NCBI GenBank assembly: GCA_963969495.1
Contig: OZ018324.1
Coordinates: forward strand, 140,736,355-140,800,354
DNA: 64,000 nucleotides
Reading direction: 5' to 3'
Origin: Ceratothoa steindachneri
Lineage: Eukaryota > Arthropoda > Malacostraca > Isopoda > Cymothoidae
Positions 13,481 through 24,769 of this stretch are shown here, in pieces (position 1 is the first letter of the stretch; each line of letters begins with the position of its first letter). The notes below the pieces were generated by a model. The model saw nothing but the letters and a program-made list of their open reading frames with translations. It made no database searches and was not told the DNA's origin. The position numbers were made by a program, and so were the translations under genes.

Positions 13481-16165
13481 CATCGGTTCCGGACCTCCCC
13501 CCCGTGGGGAGGATGACCCTTCCTTTATTTAAATAATATAAAGTGGAAGTCGGAAAACTTCCATAAAAAAGAGAAATAATTTGTACAATATTGAAAGGCG
13601 GAAAACTCTGCAAACAAAGGTTTGGAGACAAGGAGGAAAACAGGAGCCTCCTGAACAAGAAGGAAGGCGAGTAAGAATGAGATCAAAACAGCAGTGACGC
13701 CTCACGATGGGGACACCTCTTTTATAGTCGGAGCTATGAGGGATGTCTCAAGGCAAAATTAAGGTTCTAGAAAGGTCCGTGAGGCGTCGTCGGCAGGGTT
13801 CCTTTAGCTTCGGAAGTAGGAAAGATGACGTGAGTTTATCCTGAAGGCACAGGTGATAGCCTTGAAGGAACGGACTGATAGGGCTGAGAGGAGGGAGGAA
13901 GGTACCTTGCCTATAAATTTGTTGAGGCTGGTCGGAATATTGTCAGAGAAGAGCCGACCTTTTTGACAGATGAGCAGGGTGGACTCCCGCTCAAAGATTG
14001 TAAATCGCCAAGAGCGACAGTCCTAAGTAAGAGCGAGGGAGTGGCAGACCATGTTCATTTCCCAAGGGAAGGCATACACTGCAACCTGGGCCCGAGGCCC
14101 GAGGCTCGAGGCCCAGGGAACTTCTACCTAACCCATTTGTGCGTGATGAAGCGGCTAAAAGGTAGGAAGAGGTACGGCCTGTGGTTGGAGAGTTGCTTGA
14201 AACACAGTTTGCACCACACGAAGGGGAGTCTGATGAGGGGGCTGATGAAATTAAGGAGGCCTATCAGCCTCAGCCAGCATTTTCTTGGTACTCAAGTATT
14301 TGACACCCATTTGAGCGCCCTTGTTATTTTTTTTAGCTCCGTTGTGATACGAGCGCTGGTACGGCCGATGTCGATGTCTATGTCGATTCCCAGATATCCG
14401 ATTTACTTCTGGGGGAGCAGAACGACTTTCTTGAGGTTCAGGTTGACCGAGCTAGTTTTGGCCAGGGTAAGAAAACTACTAAGCACCAGTTTGCATCCCA
14501 CTGCGAGAACGTTGTCCAAGTATATGTGGGTGACAACACCCGCTTCTTGGTGCATTGGTTGACGACGGACGAGAGGTCAATTTGCATTAGGAAGGGGGCG
14601 CCGGAGAACACCATTGGAAGTCTTTTAAATTGAAAACGCTGCTGGTCGACCATGATACCAAAATTGTGCATTATCGCGAAATCGTAAGGCGAGGAAGAGC
14701 TGAACGCCTTTTTGATTGGGAGGAAACGGAAGGAGGTCGGTCAAAGGCGTCTCTTGCGGCGGACATGTCATAGACGATATGTGCCGTGCGATTTGGTTTG
14801 TGGACGCCCAAGATCCTGTGGGCCTTAGTAATGCGGCCCAGTTACACAGTTCCATAATGCTGTGGGCGAGGAGCTAATCCACTAAGGGACGAATTCTATG
14901 AGAAGTTAGGCGCCAGTGTTGATAAGTGGATTTAAAAAAGATCTCAACACCGAGTTTCTTGTTGGCCTTTAAGATATGGGAGTTCTCAAAGATAAGATCG
15001 AAGGAGCTTGGTTAGTGTAAGTTGAGGCGAGCCTCAGGCGGGAGACAAACCTCCTCCTGGTAAAGTGAGTCCAGCCCCGGGCTGACCATTGTTGATCTTC
15101 ATTGCCATCCTGTTTTTTTTGCCGCCATTGTTGTTCTGGATGCCGTTGTTCGCATTGTCCGTACATGAAGTCTGGAGGGCGGCCGCTCATGAAGTCCCGC
15201 AAGGCATCACCCATGTCCGACAGAGGAGTCGAGGAGGATGCCAACGAGAAAGCGGACGGAGGAAAGGCATTGAGAACCGTAGCAACCGTCAACACGGAAG
15301 GAAGTTGATTCATCGACTGGAGAGGAAAGGCGGAGATGTTAAGAGTGACGAGCTCCAAGGCGGTCTCTTGGAAGAACTCAATTAAACGGTCAGCCTGATG
15401 GGGAGAATAGATATCAATGAGTCAAATAGCTTCACGATTTCGGGAGCAAGTAAGGACACAGAGGGAAGCGCAATGGCCACGGAAAACATCGGGAGAGGTG
15501 GGGCAATGGGAGCACGAGTGTCACTGTGATCCGACGATGAGACGCCGAAGAAGTTCTAGCTCAGGTGAGGGAGAATTGATACGTCGGAGTTCGTGGAACA
15601 AATACTTATAGCGGCAAAATACAAAGGAGCGAGGCGGAGTAGGGAAATACGGTGGAGATGCTGGCAAAAGAGAGAAGAATTCCTCGGAGGTATCGCAGAG
15701 GAATCTGATGTAAAGCAAGAGGCGTCCTTTGGCACTGGCGATACGAAGCTCTCGTCTACAGTCACCATTATCACGACGTCTTGGAGTAAGTCTCGGGCCC
15801 TGGCGAGACCTTGCACCATGTTGCTGGTATCCGCCTTCAGGGCCTATTGGGGCCAGCCACGATCTATAGGACAGAGGCTGAAGGGATCGTTGAAAAGATG
15901 ATAGGGGGCGAAAGGGCCCGTTCTGAGATGATAATTCCTGTTTGAAGGATTGCTTCTCATCACAATTATTAAGGGCAGTAGACCAACGTGCTGCTAAGCG
16001 GTATGGTTAAGGCGAAGGCACTGGTAAAGACGATGGTTGTGAGCTCTCTTTGTATTATGCATGAATGGGTAAAGCGCCAGTAGAAGATGGATCTCTTCAC
16101 GATCCCGAGTCTTGTAGCATGTGGGTTGAAGGTTGTCGCTTTGATTCTTGCAAACAATGTCCTAC
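13480..16165 (-). mobile_element. Unclassified retroelement relic with reverse transcriptase
   Basis: The segment is much richer in G+C than its surroundings. On the minus strand the frame 14671-14438 contains RFQFKRLPMVFSGAPFLMQ, the RT block that corresponds to FKRLPFGL..AP in retrotransposons. After a frameshift, THIYLDNVLAVG (about 14540-14505) stands where the catalytic YxDD motif belongs. Further downstream IDIDIGRTSARITTELKKI and LIGLLNFISPLIRLPFVW (about 14400-14215) continue the RT C-terminal part. Upstream minus frames at 15819-14969 could be the Gag-like part, including a His/Cys-containing stretch near 15170, but I cannot show a zinc knuckle. LTRs were not found. The RT could be of a DIRS-like or LTR type; the sequence alone does not settle it. 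The overlapping plus-strand frame 13963-14562 is a shadow. Confidence 0.6.
14200..14855 (-). pseudogene. Reverse transcriptase domain, frameshifted
   Basis: This is the coding core of the surrounding relic. It begins with a stretch containing LCNWAALLRPTGSW-like text near 14850, then a segment with FRDNAQFWYHGRPAAF in one frame and QFKRLPM in another, meaning a frameshift lies near 14640. YLDN replaces YLDD at the catalytic site (about 14527). At least three further stops follow before 14200. The product, when intact, would copy element RNA into DNA. Confidence 0.6.
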
Positions 16166-16199
16166 CTGGTTGAAGTCATAGTTAAAATTTTAACTTATA

Positions 16200-16400
16200 G
16201 TACATTTTATTGATATTTTCTAATTAGGCACCTTTTAAAGCAATCAATGTCTTGTAGGCCACGAGCTAGTCATGTTTTCTTCAAATGTATTAACCTTAGT
16301 AAACTTATTTTAGCCTGAAGAAGAAAACTTGTATTTTTGGGAAACGTAGTAAGAAATTAAAAGACGTTACATCATTATCTGGTGGTTCTAGGATTTATAC
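16200..16400 (+). other. Possible PLE 3' end with hammerhead-like motif
   Basis: At 16314-16352 the plus strand reads cctgaagaagaaaac and, after a short spacer, gggaaacgtag. This resembles the CUGA...GAAAC core of the hammerhead motifs found in Penelope-like terminal repeats, though the first part is altered. About 60 bp later the sequence enters CT and TA microsatellites, as at the recognised PLE 3' ends. No PLE protein is visible upstream. Confidence 0.35.
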
Positions 16401-16403
16401 TCA

Positions 16404-16410
<7 letters not shown>

Positions 16411-16499
<89 letters not shown>
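16411..16499. repeat. (CT)n-(TA)n compound microsatellite
   Basis: About 30 bp of CT followed by about 58 bp of TA with one GTATAT interruption. Confidence 0.96.
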
Positions 16500-16501
<2 letters not shown>

Positions 16502-16749
16502 GATTTATTTAGATATACTCACTCAGCGCCAGGGCGCATACACAAGCATGAATCAAAACCACCTGCGATATGCTTTGGGGCAATTATAGGAATGGGGGAT
16601 CGCCTCCTTGATTTCTATACAGAGTGCGATTTACGGTTGACTGGAATTTATCTAATGGCTAAACAAGTTGCAGTTCAAAGGATTTATAAAAAACAAGACC
16701 CCAGAATATAACTTCAATATATATAATAAATGGGGATATATATATATAA

Positions 16750-17840
16750 AAGGGGTGCCAAATTGCTCAATAAAATAGTTAATTGGGTTGTGACAATTTA
16801 TACTATTACTGAGTTAAGCGGGAGGAGCATAATTAACGTTAACTCGAACAAGAGATATTAATTACGATTGAACGGGAAGTCAATTCAAAAGTGGATGCGG
16901 GTGACAATTGAGGGGTGTAATCAGGGGATTAAAACAAAAGATCTCTTTACCTTGGAGCGTGGTGGTGATATGATAGGGGTGGGACACTAACGGCACAGAT
17001 CTTCGAGAAAATAATTCGCAGAGTCCTAACAAGAAGGACTCTTAAATTGGGGTTTTGAGTACTTCTTGTTGATTAACGAGATTTTCTCAGCTCCTGAGTG
17101 ATGGAATCTCGAACAGGAGACGGTTCCACGGCTTGGCAGTGAGCCTCATACACGAAAGAACGGGAGTCTTAAAGGAGTTCCGAGATGAAGGGAGCTTTAG
17201 ATTTCTCTGGGAAGTAGTTGTTCGATAGATTTCCTCTGAACATGGCCCAAAGTTTCACCAACAGAGATCTGCTGTGAGATCTAACGAAGAGATACGACTT
17301 AAGCAGGGTTTGCGGGACTTCGCAGGAGAACAGACAAAAAGGTCTGATCGAAGAGATTGGCAGACTCTCAATCTCTTCGAAGCATGGCGGTCTTATGGTT
17401 TAATATCCAGGTGGCTGGTACAATAGATAGCCCCAGGGTATGGCCGTCTCTAGAGGATTCTCCCCGTCAGTGTTTGTAAACTTACTTGGAGATAACGAGT
17501 GGGATCCGAAAGGAGAGTTTGCCTCATGATATGTGATATGGTTAGTACGGCTGCGCTCCTGGAGGAATAGACAGGCCTGGGAAGCATGGGGGGAAAATCA
17601 CGGCTTTATTACGGGCAATGGGGGAGCGGAGAGCGTATGAAATCTAATACAGCTAGGGCCGGGTAAGTCAGCGCGGGACTACTTCCTTCTCGACGATTCT
17701 AAACTTCCGACGTCATGTAGCACGTGGTTTAGAGAAAAAGGCCTGAAAGAAGTACTCTGAGACTGCTTCCTCTCACGCTGGACCTTCGAAAGCATCCCCT
17801 CACGTGATCAACTTGGAGAGTATCTAGTCTTAGTCGATTT
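16750..17840. other. GC-richer block, unassigned, with a strong hairpin
   Basis: This block of about 1.1 kb is more complex than the AT-rich flanks, which suggests an inserted element. I found no open frame longer than about 60 codons with a recognisable motif. A perfect inverted repeat with 12-bp arms and an 8-9 nt loop lies at 17348-17380. It could be a solo LTR or a non-autonomous element; I could not find a second copy in the window. Confidence 0.4.
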
Positions 17841-18324
17841 CACAGAAATTGGTTCCCTCAAAAATGCATTTTTGCAAGAACTATTACAGTCAATTTCTTG
17901 CTAAATTAAGAATATTTTAATTCTTGCCCTCTAAACCCTCAATGAAAATTAATATAACTCTTGCAAAATGGCTTGAACACATAACCCCAATGTATTCATC
18001 AGAATAAATTCTACTAACTAAACCTAAAATAAAACATTTGCTGAAAATTTGGTATGCATCATTCGGGATACCTTTCAAAACTCTGTGCAATAATAAAAAT
18101 ACACCCGGCTTTGTTTAAAAATGATCTAAAAAACATTAATAAAGTAGCTATTTTTTAAATTATTCTGCTCTGGATGTATAAAAACTATAATTTCATGTGT
18201 TTTCTTTTGTTTAGATATGGTATTTTAATGATGACCTAAACCAATCCAACTTCACCACAGGAAAGAGAAAACGGAATAATGTTTTTTCGTAAATAGTTAA
18301 TTTCTTACTTCGAAAAAATCGAAC

Positions 18325-18412
18325 TTGAGTGGGATTCGAACTGTCCACATTGAGGCAATGAGCAACCTCTTTGATCTCAATTAAACCGCCCCTTTTCCTA
18401 CTCGGCTACGCG
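18325..18412 (-). repeat. tRNA-like sequence (SINE head candidate)
   Basis: On the minus strand a box-A match tagccgagtagg (18407-18396) is followed about 55 bp later by a box-B match gttcgaatccc (18341-18331). The spacing suits a tRNA with a long variable arm, such as tRNA-Leu or tRNA-Ser, but paired acceptor ends are not evident. A tRNA-derived SINE or pseudogene is more likely than a functional tRNA. Confidence 0.5.
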
Positions 18413-18476
18413 GAGGAAAAATTATTCCGTATTCTCTTTCCTACGGGGAATTTAGATTTATTATATTATATTATAT

Positions 18477-18478
<2 letters not shown>

Positions 18479-18569
<91 letters not shown>
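18479..18569. repeat. (TA)n microsatellite
   Basis: TA run of about 90 bp, preceded by a short ttata repeat. Confidence 0.96.
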
Positions 18570-18572
<3 letters not shown>

Positions 18573-18599
18573 AATATCTGCCAATTATCAGTGAATTTT

Positions 18600-19215
18600 T
18601 ATGCTTTTAATTCTCCATAATATGCCCTCCAAATTTCGAATAAATATGCAAGTCACATATTAAATAATTTATTTTTAGTGTTATTTAAGCAAAGGAAAGA
18701 CATTCTTACTCTATATGACCTATAAATACCCCAGCGCAACCAATTTCATTATGAACATAACACTGTGGTAGTTGTCACACATTTCATTATGATTGCTTTC
18801 ATAATTTGTTTTCGTTTGTGTAGGTATTGGTGCTAGAAATATAACATTATTCATACATCGCGCAAACAGAATTTCAGATATAACCTATATGGAATGCGAT
18901 CAAGACTTTGGAGAGACTAAAGTTGATTTGAGCGACAAATACCTTAAACTGACTCGAATATGTATGCCTAGAAATGTTGTCACAAACTATGTAAAGTTCT
19001 GTCACTCGAAGAGTGGACGAGCTATTCTTCTCTTTCTCAGATTGTACGTCAAATTTCTCGCGGGACTCGGAGAGTTTCCTGGAGAAACCAGCTATAAGCC
19101 CACACAATTTTTCCCAAATCACGCGTGGTAAAATTAAAAGAACTCTCGTGCTGATGAGCAGGTCCGCTTTACTCTCAAAGCTCGATGGCACTCTTGAAGA
19201 TTTTAAGAAAATCGC
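18600..19215. other. No recognisable feature
   Basis: Overlapping short frames of 79-105 codons occur on both strands between 18874 and 19252, but none shows a known motif. Nothing supports an exon here. Confidence 0.4.
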
Positions 19216-22200
19216 TTATAAACAGATGAACGTTAACTTACACCTCATCTAGATTGTCATTCTTCAATATCCTTCCTGCTCATTGGTACCCCCTGGAAGC
19301 CACACCAGCAATAACTAGGAGAGTACTTCTCTTGGGATTAGGTGCATTTCTTATCCCATCTCAAAACATTAACTACTTGAAGGTATATTCATAGAGGCTC
19401 TTCATCAACCATAGTCTTAGTTTAGATTCAAATCTTTGCCCTTTTTTTCTGGGAGTATTGCCTGACATTATTTTCTCGTTCACAGCTCTCAGAGCGTCTC
19501 TATGATCTTCAAATTACATGAAAACCTGGCGCTAACACTCATCGTTCATTGCTCACATATTTATCCTTTGAGCCCCGACAAAATATAATTCCCTATATTT
19601 TATGTACATAAATATCACTGTAATCGCTATATAGTAAAAGTCCGTCTTTCGATCTCACAGGCGGATTTTTGGAAGCATTTCTTAATCGTCTTTTATTTAT
19701 AAGGTCTAAAACCTAACTCCTCAGTGTCACCTTGCTATAGTAAAACACTCGCAATTTTTTCCGTCTGCGAATAATTATATGCATGCCAGGTCAGCGACAA
19801 GACTCACTATTCCCACGCACAAACTTTCAGAAGCTCACCTCTAAATTCGATCCCTGTAGACAATATCGCTTGCATTCATCCTCTTGCGTCTACGGATAAT
19901 ACGTTAAGAACAAAATCAAAAGGTGTATATAGATAACTATTACGCCTTTATTATCCAGGCAGTGGCACCTGCCTCTTGTAAAACTAAAGCCTCAAATGTG
20001 AATTTCGTGAATTTAAAAGAGTTTAGTATTTTTAAGCACGACCCATCCCAATATATTTTACTACTGCACACGTTTCAAAGAAGGATGGCACTTTAAGAAC
20101 TTTTGCTGATACCTGTGATTTTTGGAAGCTTCAGTAAGACATAGCGATACGCTGTCCTTATTCTTTTACTTTCCAGGAAGCACGTATTAGATGTGCAAAG
20201 ATATTGAATCTTTAAAACACTTTAAAATAATCGAACGTGTGGAAAAACGTAGTTTATACTTTATTTCGGTGAAATAAATGAATTATCATGGCAAATGGTG
20301 TGATATAATCCTCTAAAACATTTGCACGAATCTTAAACTAAGTTATTGTAGGACAGAAAGATGGAATACATTAAGTACGTTAATGAAAATAGGTAGGAAG
20401 GCAGTGGGAAGAAAGTCAGCTGATACCTGAAGGGTGCTTCACCCCCGAAAATGGACCAGTGTCTGACAGTAAAACCACATTACGAGAAGGTAACCTTGCA
20501 CTATATATTCATCAGTGCCACATTAGATTATTTAATTTGACTATTAAAAGGGTCCGATTTTATCCTTATGAATCTCATTAAAGCCCTAGAACTATTATTT
20601 AAAGTTGCCTTATGACATCCTATACTATATGTCCAAAAGTCGACTTTATTGCTCAGTTCCTAACAAAAAACTCGGAGAAAGCGATTTAGGTGAATATGAA
20701 TTATTGATAAATTATCGTTTGTTTGGCTAACATAAAGCACAGTTCCCTTCAGAGTTACTCTATCCTTTTAACGATCAATTTGTCTAGCCATCACACTTTG
20801 TTAAACCAGATCAGTAACCTTTATTTAAGGCCTCTCCTGTCAATTTTGTCACAGACATTTCCACAATCTTCCCAAGGATGCATAGAATGTTGTGCGTACC
20901 ACCCACTAAACAAGCAACAACAAATTAACAAAGACACTTTTAAAACCATTCTAGTTGCATATCCATGCTTTTAGCTCATCCATTTAAACATCTGTTCTCT
21001 TCATTTAGGATTACATAGCTCCAATTATCACTTATTTATCAATATTTTCGATTACTAGATTCACGACGCTTTAAACCCGAACAGCGAAGCAGGCAAATTG
21101 ACCGCATTTTCCTATTTAAATTCCCATATCTTGCTTATTTCTTGTTAGCTTACCAACTTATTCAAAGAATGCCTACACGACGACATTAGCCTTCATGTGG
21201 TATCATATGAGTCAATAAGCCTTGGTATTTCACAAGATATAAAGCGATGTTACTAAAGAACAGAGGTGGCCAGTTTGACCGCTTCTCAAAAGAGCAATAA
21301 TGGAGTGTTGTCCGAGCACCAGGCATAACTGGGTTCAAGTTGAAAATAATGTGAAAAGAAGTCCTGATGTCTTGACACTACAACAACTCAATGAAATAAA
21401 GAGTAGTGTTGAATAAAGCGAGATTGACTAAGATTTGGTTAGAGGAGTAGTGTGAAACGAGAATTATCGCGAGGAGCAATGCCCCAAATAAAAAGATATA
21501 TACACCTTTCTTTTCGTTGTCGAGGTGGTGAGACGCCCTTGGACTAAGACATATCAAGCAGTTTCCTCACGTGTCATCTCAGATAACCAAAGGGAATTAT
21601 TGTACACTTAAGCCTTGGATTCCATTCGTAGTTTCTTGCTAAACTCGATCAGTTTACTACTCGGAGTATTGAACCCTTGCGGTATGAGTAATTATTGATA
21701 ATTTTCCCATTGGTAAATTAATAAATAAGTAGAGAGTGTAATTATAGGTATTATATGTTTTATTGTTTAATTAAAGGTTATTTTTGCAATTCTTGTTTAG
21801 GTCCTCCAACCATGAAAGCCTAATTAAATAAGACCAATAACGCCAAACCATATTTAAAGATTTAAAATAACAAAAACAACGCCCAGTGATCAAAATTCGA
21901 ATCTAATTATTATTTTTGAGCAGTCATAATCCTTCTTCGAACAAACGAAGGTATCGAGAATTATGGGAGAACGGCCTAATTCTACGAGAAGTGGATATTG
22001 TTGATGAGATAGCTCGGAAATACAGCACAAAGAAGGTTTCCCTTTTATGTCTTATACACCATGTTTAATCTCGCTCGCATCAAGGCACGAAGTTACTGGT
22101 AAGAAAATTACTCATTTGTCTAGGTTACACCGAGCAGGAAATCAGTAAAAGAGACGTGATATTTTCCTAGAAAAAAATATGCCAATATAATATGAAATTT

Positions 22201-23025
22201 GGCACAAATGTAACTAATTGTATTTGCATTCTACACTTTTGTCATGCTAAAAAAATACTTGCAATAATTGTTCTGCAACATAAAAAGTTTATGAAATAAA
22301 ACAAGAATTTAGATGTAAGTTATATATTTTTTCCCTGTGAAGTTTAGATTATTGTTTTATTAATTTCTAAAGTATGTAAGAAGTTTGTTTATATTTTTTT
22401 ATTTCATAGTTATAAAGTATCATTTTCCTTCCATATATACTAATAGGCATAAAGTGGAAATAATAGTAGATGGCGGTAAAACTGACCGCTCTCGCTGTTT
22501 AAGGTATGCAAAAGTTTCCGGTCATCTAGAGTTGAGATAATTGGTTTAGATACAGATATGGAATTCCGCTCCAGCCACTTATAATAATTTACTAGATCTC
22601 GAAGCGTCTATCAGCATTTGTAATTACCAATAATCTGAGGATGGTGGCGAATCAGTTCTACAAGATGGCATATATTTAAATAGATATCGTTGGTAGATGG
22701 TAGTAAATTAGAACAAGAGCATCACATACTACTTGGGCCACCTCCTCAATACCGCACTCAAATTAATGAGGAGGCTTCAATCCTGGTTTCTTTCTATTTT
22801 TTTCTGTTGACTCTCTGCGTCTAAACGAATTTGATCAGGTAATAAATGTCCACATATATGATCTGAGCTCCATGTGCGAGCGCAAAGATACTAATACTCA
22901 GAAGATGCACATTGTGTAAGCCATTCAAATTTATACGCAGAAATAAGTTAGGAAATTAAAACACTCCCTGAAACTCGGGTTAAAATTTTATATGCCTTAA
23001 CCAGTATTAATCTAAAGAATAGTGT
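19215..23025. repeat. Duplicated block, copy 1 (partner at 29.66-33.27 kb)
   Basis: Colinear short matches link this block to 29.66-33.27 kb over its whole length. Examples are ggctcttcatcaaccat at about 19396 and 29877, gacatcc followed by tttattgctcagtt at about 20613-20660 and 32347-32400, and gattactagattca at about 21050 and 32776. The copies are diverged, so the duplication is old. Copy 1 carries a 1.42-kb TIR element at 21075-22498 that copy 2 lacks. Copy 2 carries a 1.29-kb insertion that copy 1 lacks. No protein is recognisable in the shared sequence; it may itself be an unknown element. Confidence 0.7.
21075..22498. mobile_element. TTAA-flanked TIR element, non-autonomous
   Basis: TTAA occurs at 21071-21074 and 22499-22502. 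Inside the left one the sequence starts acccgaacagcgaagcaggc and continues into aaattgaccgcat; the reverse complement of the right end reads acagcgagagcggtcagt followed by tttaccgccat. These are imperfect terminal inverted repeats. The duplicated partner block near 32.79 kb lacks the element, giving an empty site. TTAA target sites and such ends suit the piggyBac superfamily. The internal 1.4 kb has no transposase that I can recognise, so it is a deletion derivative or a MITE-like element. An additional end-like stretch, gtggccagtttgaccgct, lies inside at about 21267. Confidence 0.6.
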
Positions 23026-23230
23026 GTTAGAATTGCCTATGGTGGCCGTGCCTCGCTTCTATCACATAATGAAACTCATGCTTCCCACGTGCATCCTGCA
23101 AGAGAGTGTAGAATCGCGTTCTTATAGCCCAGCATTCCGAAGTACATATTATCTTCCTTCGCTCCAAGTTTAATCAAGGAGGTTCAATTTCCCGTTTACC
23201 TCCAGGCGTCGTTCTGGCCAGATTAAATTA

Positions 23231-23684
23231 GGCCTATGGAAAGATAAGATTTTTCCAAGCGAAATCGGGAAATTCAAAGGAAGTAACCCATTTTCCCTGA
23301 CCCCGAGGGACTGGCTCCGGCTATTTATGCGATAGAATTTCGCATATGCCTCGTGATTATCTTTGTGAGGCATCACACCGATCCGGTCTCCCTTGTACAC
23401 CTAAGAACTCTACCCCGAGGATCCCCCTATTGTCTAGAAGAGGACAATATCCTTCAGGGCCTATGGAAAGATAAGATTTTTCCAAGCGAAATCGGGAAAT
23501 TCCATGGAAGTAACCCATTTTCCCTGACCCCGAGGGGCTGGCTCCGGCTATTTATGCGATAGAATTTCGCATATGCCTCGTGATTATCTTTGCGAGGCAT
23601 CACACCGATCCGGTCTCCCTTGTACACCTAAGAACTCTACCCCGAGGATCCCCCTATTGTCTAGAAGAGGACAATATCCTTCAG
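23231..23684 (+). repeat. 227-bp tandem direct duplication
   Basis: The unit 23231-23457 starts with ggcctatggaaagataag and is repeated at 23458-23684 with only a few substitutions. Each unit carries a small palindrome, tatgcga...tcgcata, at 23326-23346 and 23553-23573. The low divergence makes it younger than the surrounding element decay. It lies in the probable LTR. Confidence 0.9.
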
Positions 23685-24533
23685 GGCCAAGGTTCGTGCC
23701 CGTTGAGACGCCAAGTGAACAGGGCCCTCCTGTTGTTCAGAAGAGAACAACTTTAGAACAGTCATTGTTGTTCGAGTTTGTTCGACAAGAAACGGTTCTC
23801 GTTCCCCTGATATCACGTCAGTGGTAATTTTATTCCCCCCTTTTAATGTTCTTCAAGAGAACGCTTGGTTACCCCAATAAACTCAATTGTTCATCCAGAA
23901 CATCTCCAGTATCCTACCTTAAGGATCGTTCGTACTTCCGAAGCCCCATTTTGCTTTCACTCCTCGAAGTCAGTCCTTCCCTCCTCGTTAAGGACAACTT
24001 CCCTAAAAACTCCAACTCTTATGAAAGAAATCGCCAGTCGGACCGAACCCATTCCTTCAAATCGCCTTCCTCTGAACGACGACCTTATAAATACGTAAGC
24101 TACGAATCGAATTTAACTATTTAACTTTGTGCCAACGTATCTTAGTGCTTTAATACGGATCTAGCCACCCCTTTTCCTTCTTGTTTGTTTTGTCATTTAA
24201 ATCCCTTCAACCTTAATCCTCTGCCTAGTCAAATTTATCCCAAGACCTTTTTCATATCATGTATATCGACCATTTTTACCCGGTCATGTAAATATTTTCC
24301 ATGTGTTGTTTTGTTACATTAATTAATAAAATTCTATTTTATTAATACTTGCAATATTATTTATCCTTGGACTCCGTTCCACTTCTTAAGTATTTTGAAG
24401 ATAAATAAGCCCTCTCCAGGCTTATGTATTCACCTAGAGTCATTCTCGGACATTTGATCAACCCCGCACTCGAATATATAGAATAATCCCCACAAAGCAT
24501 AGATATATAGTATATCGTCGGGACTCTTTTCTA

Positions 24534-24536
<3 letters not shown>

Positions 24537-24611
<75 letters not shown>
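24537..24611. repeat. (TA)n microsatellite
   Basis: TA run of about 75 bp between the probable LTR and the primer-binding site. Confidence 0.96.
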
Positions 24612-24616
<5 letters not shown>

Positions 24617-24626
24617 TTAAATTAAG

Positions 24627-24640
24627 TGTCAGGTGTGGGG
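24627..24640 (+). promoter_or_regulatory. Likely primer-binding site, tRNA-Leu type
   Basis: The sequence tgtcaggtgtgggg closely resembles tgtcaggagtggg, the complement of the 3' end of animal tRNA-Leu. The preceding tgg is degraded to aag. Its position between the probable LTR and gag is right for first-strand priming. Confidence 0.5.
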
Positions 24641-24769
24641 TGTGACGCTATATCTTTGCAAACACATGGTCTCTGTGGAGTAAAGCATAGTCTTTTACGT
24701 TATAAGAATAGAGTATATTAAATCGCCTTTTTTTAACGATTCCTATCCCCTTTTGAAAAGTTAGGAAAT

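Larger units (their letters stand above)
23060..24620 (+). mobile_element. Probable 5' LTR of the Gmr1-like element
   Basis: The region directly precedes a likely primer-binding site and the gag frame. It is more GC-rich at its start, contains a 227-bp direct duplication, and later has AATAAA-like sequence (aattaataaaattc near 24320) as expected of an LTR polyadenylation region. Its left edge is uncertain and I could not find a matching 3' LTR beyond 29.05 kb. The 70-bp (TA)n tract at 24537-24611 lies at its right end. Several short plus-strand frames here (23353-24124) have no protein motif and are not genes. Confidence 0.45.

Noticed and set aside
13963..14562. 199-codon plus-strand frame, the longest in the window
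   Set aside because: It overlaps the minus-strand reverse transcriptase relic, has no recognisable motif and reads as an antisense shadow in GC-richer DNA.
18331..18412. Functional tRNA gene
   Set aside because: A and B boxes are present, but acceptor-stem pairing and a clear anticodon loop are not; a tRNA-derived repeat is more likely.
23353..24124. Four plus-strand frames of 69-92 codons
   Set aside because: They fall in the probable LTR and its 227-bp duplication, and carry no protein motif.
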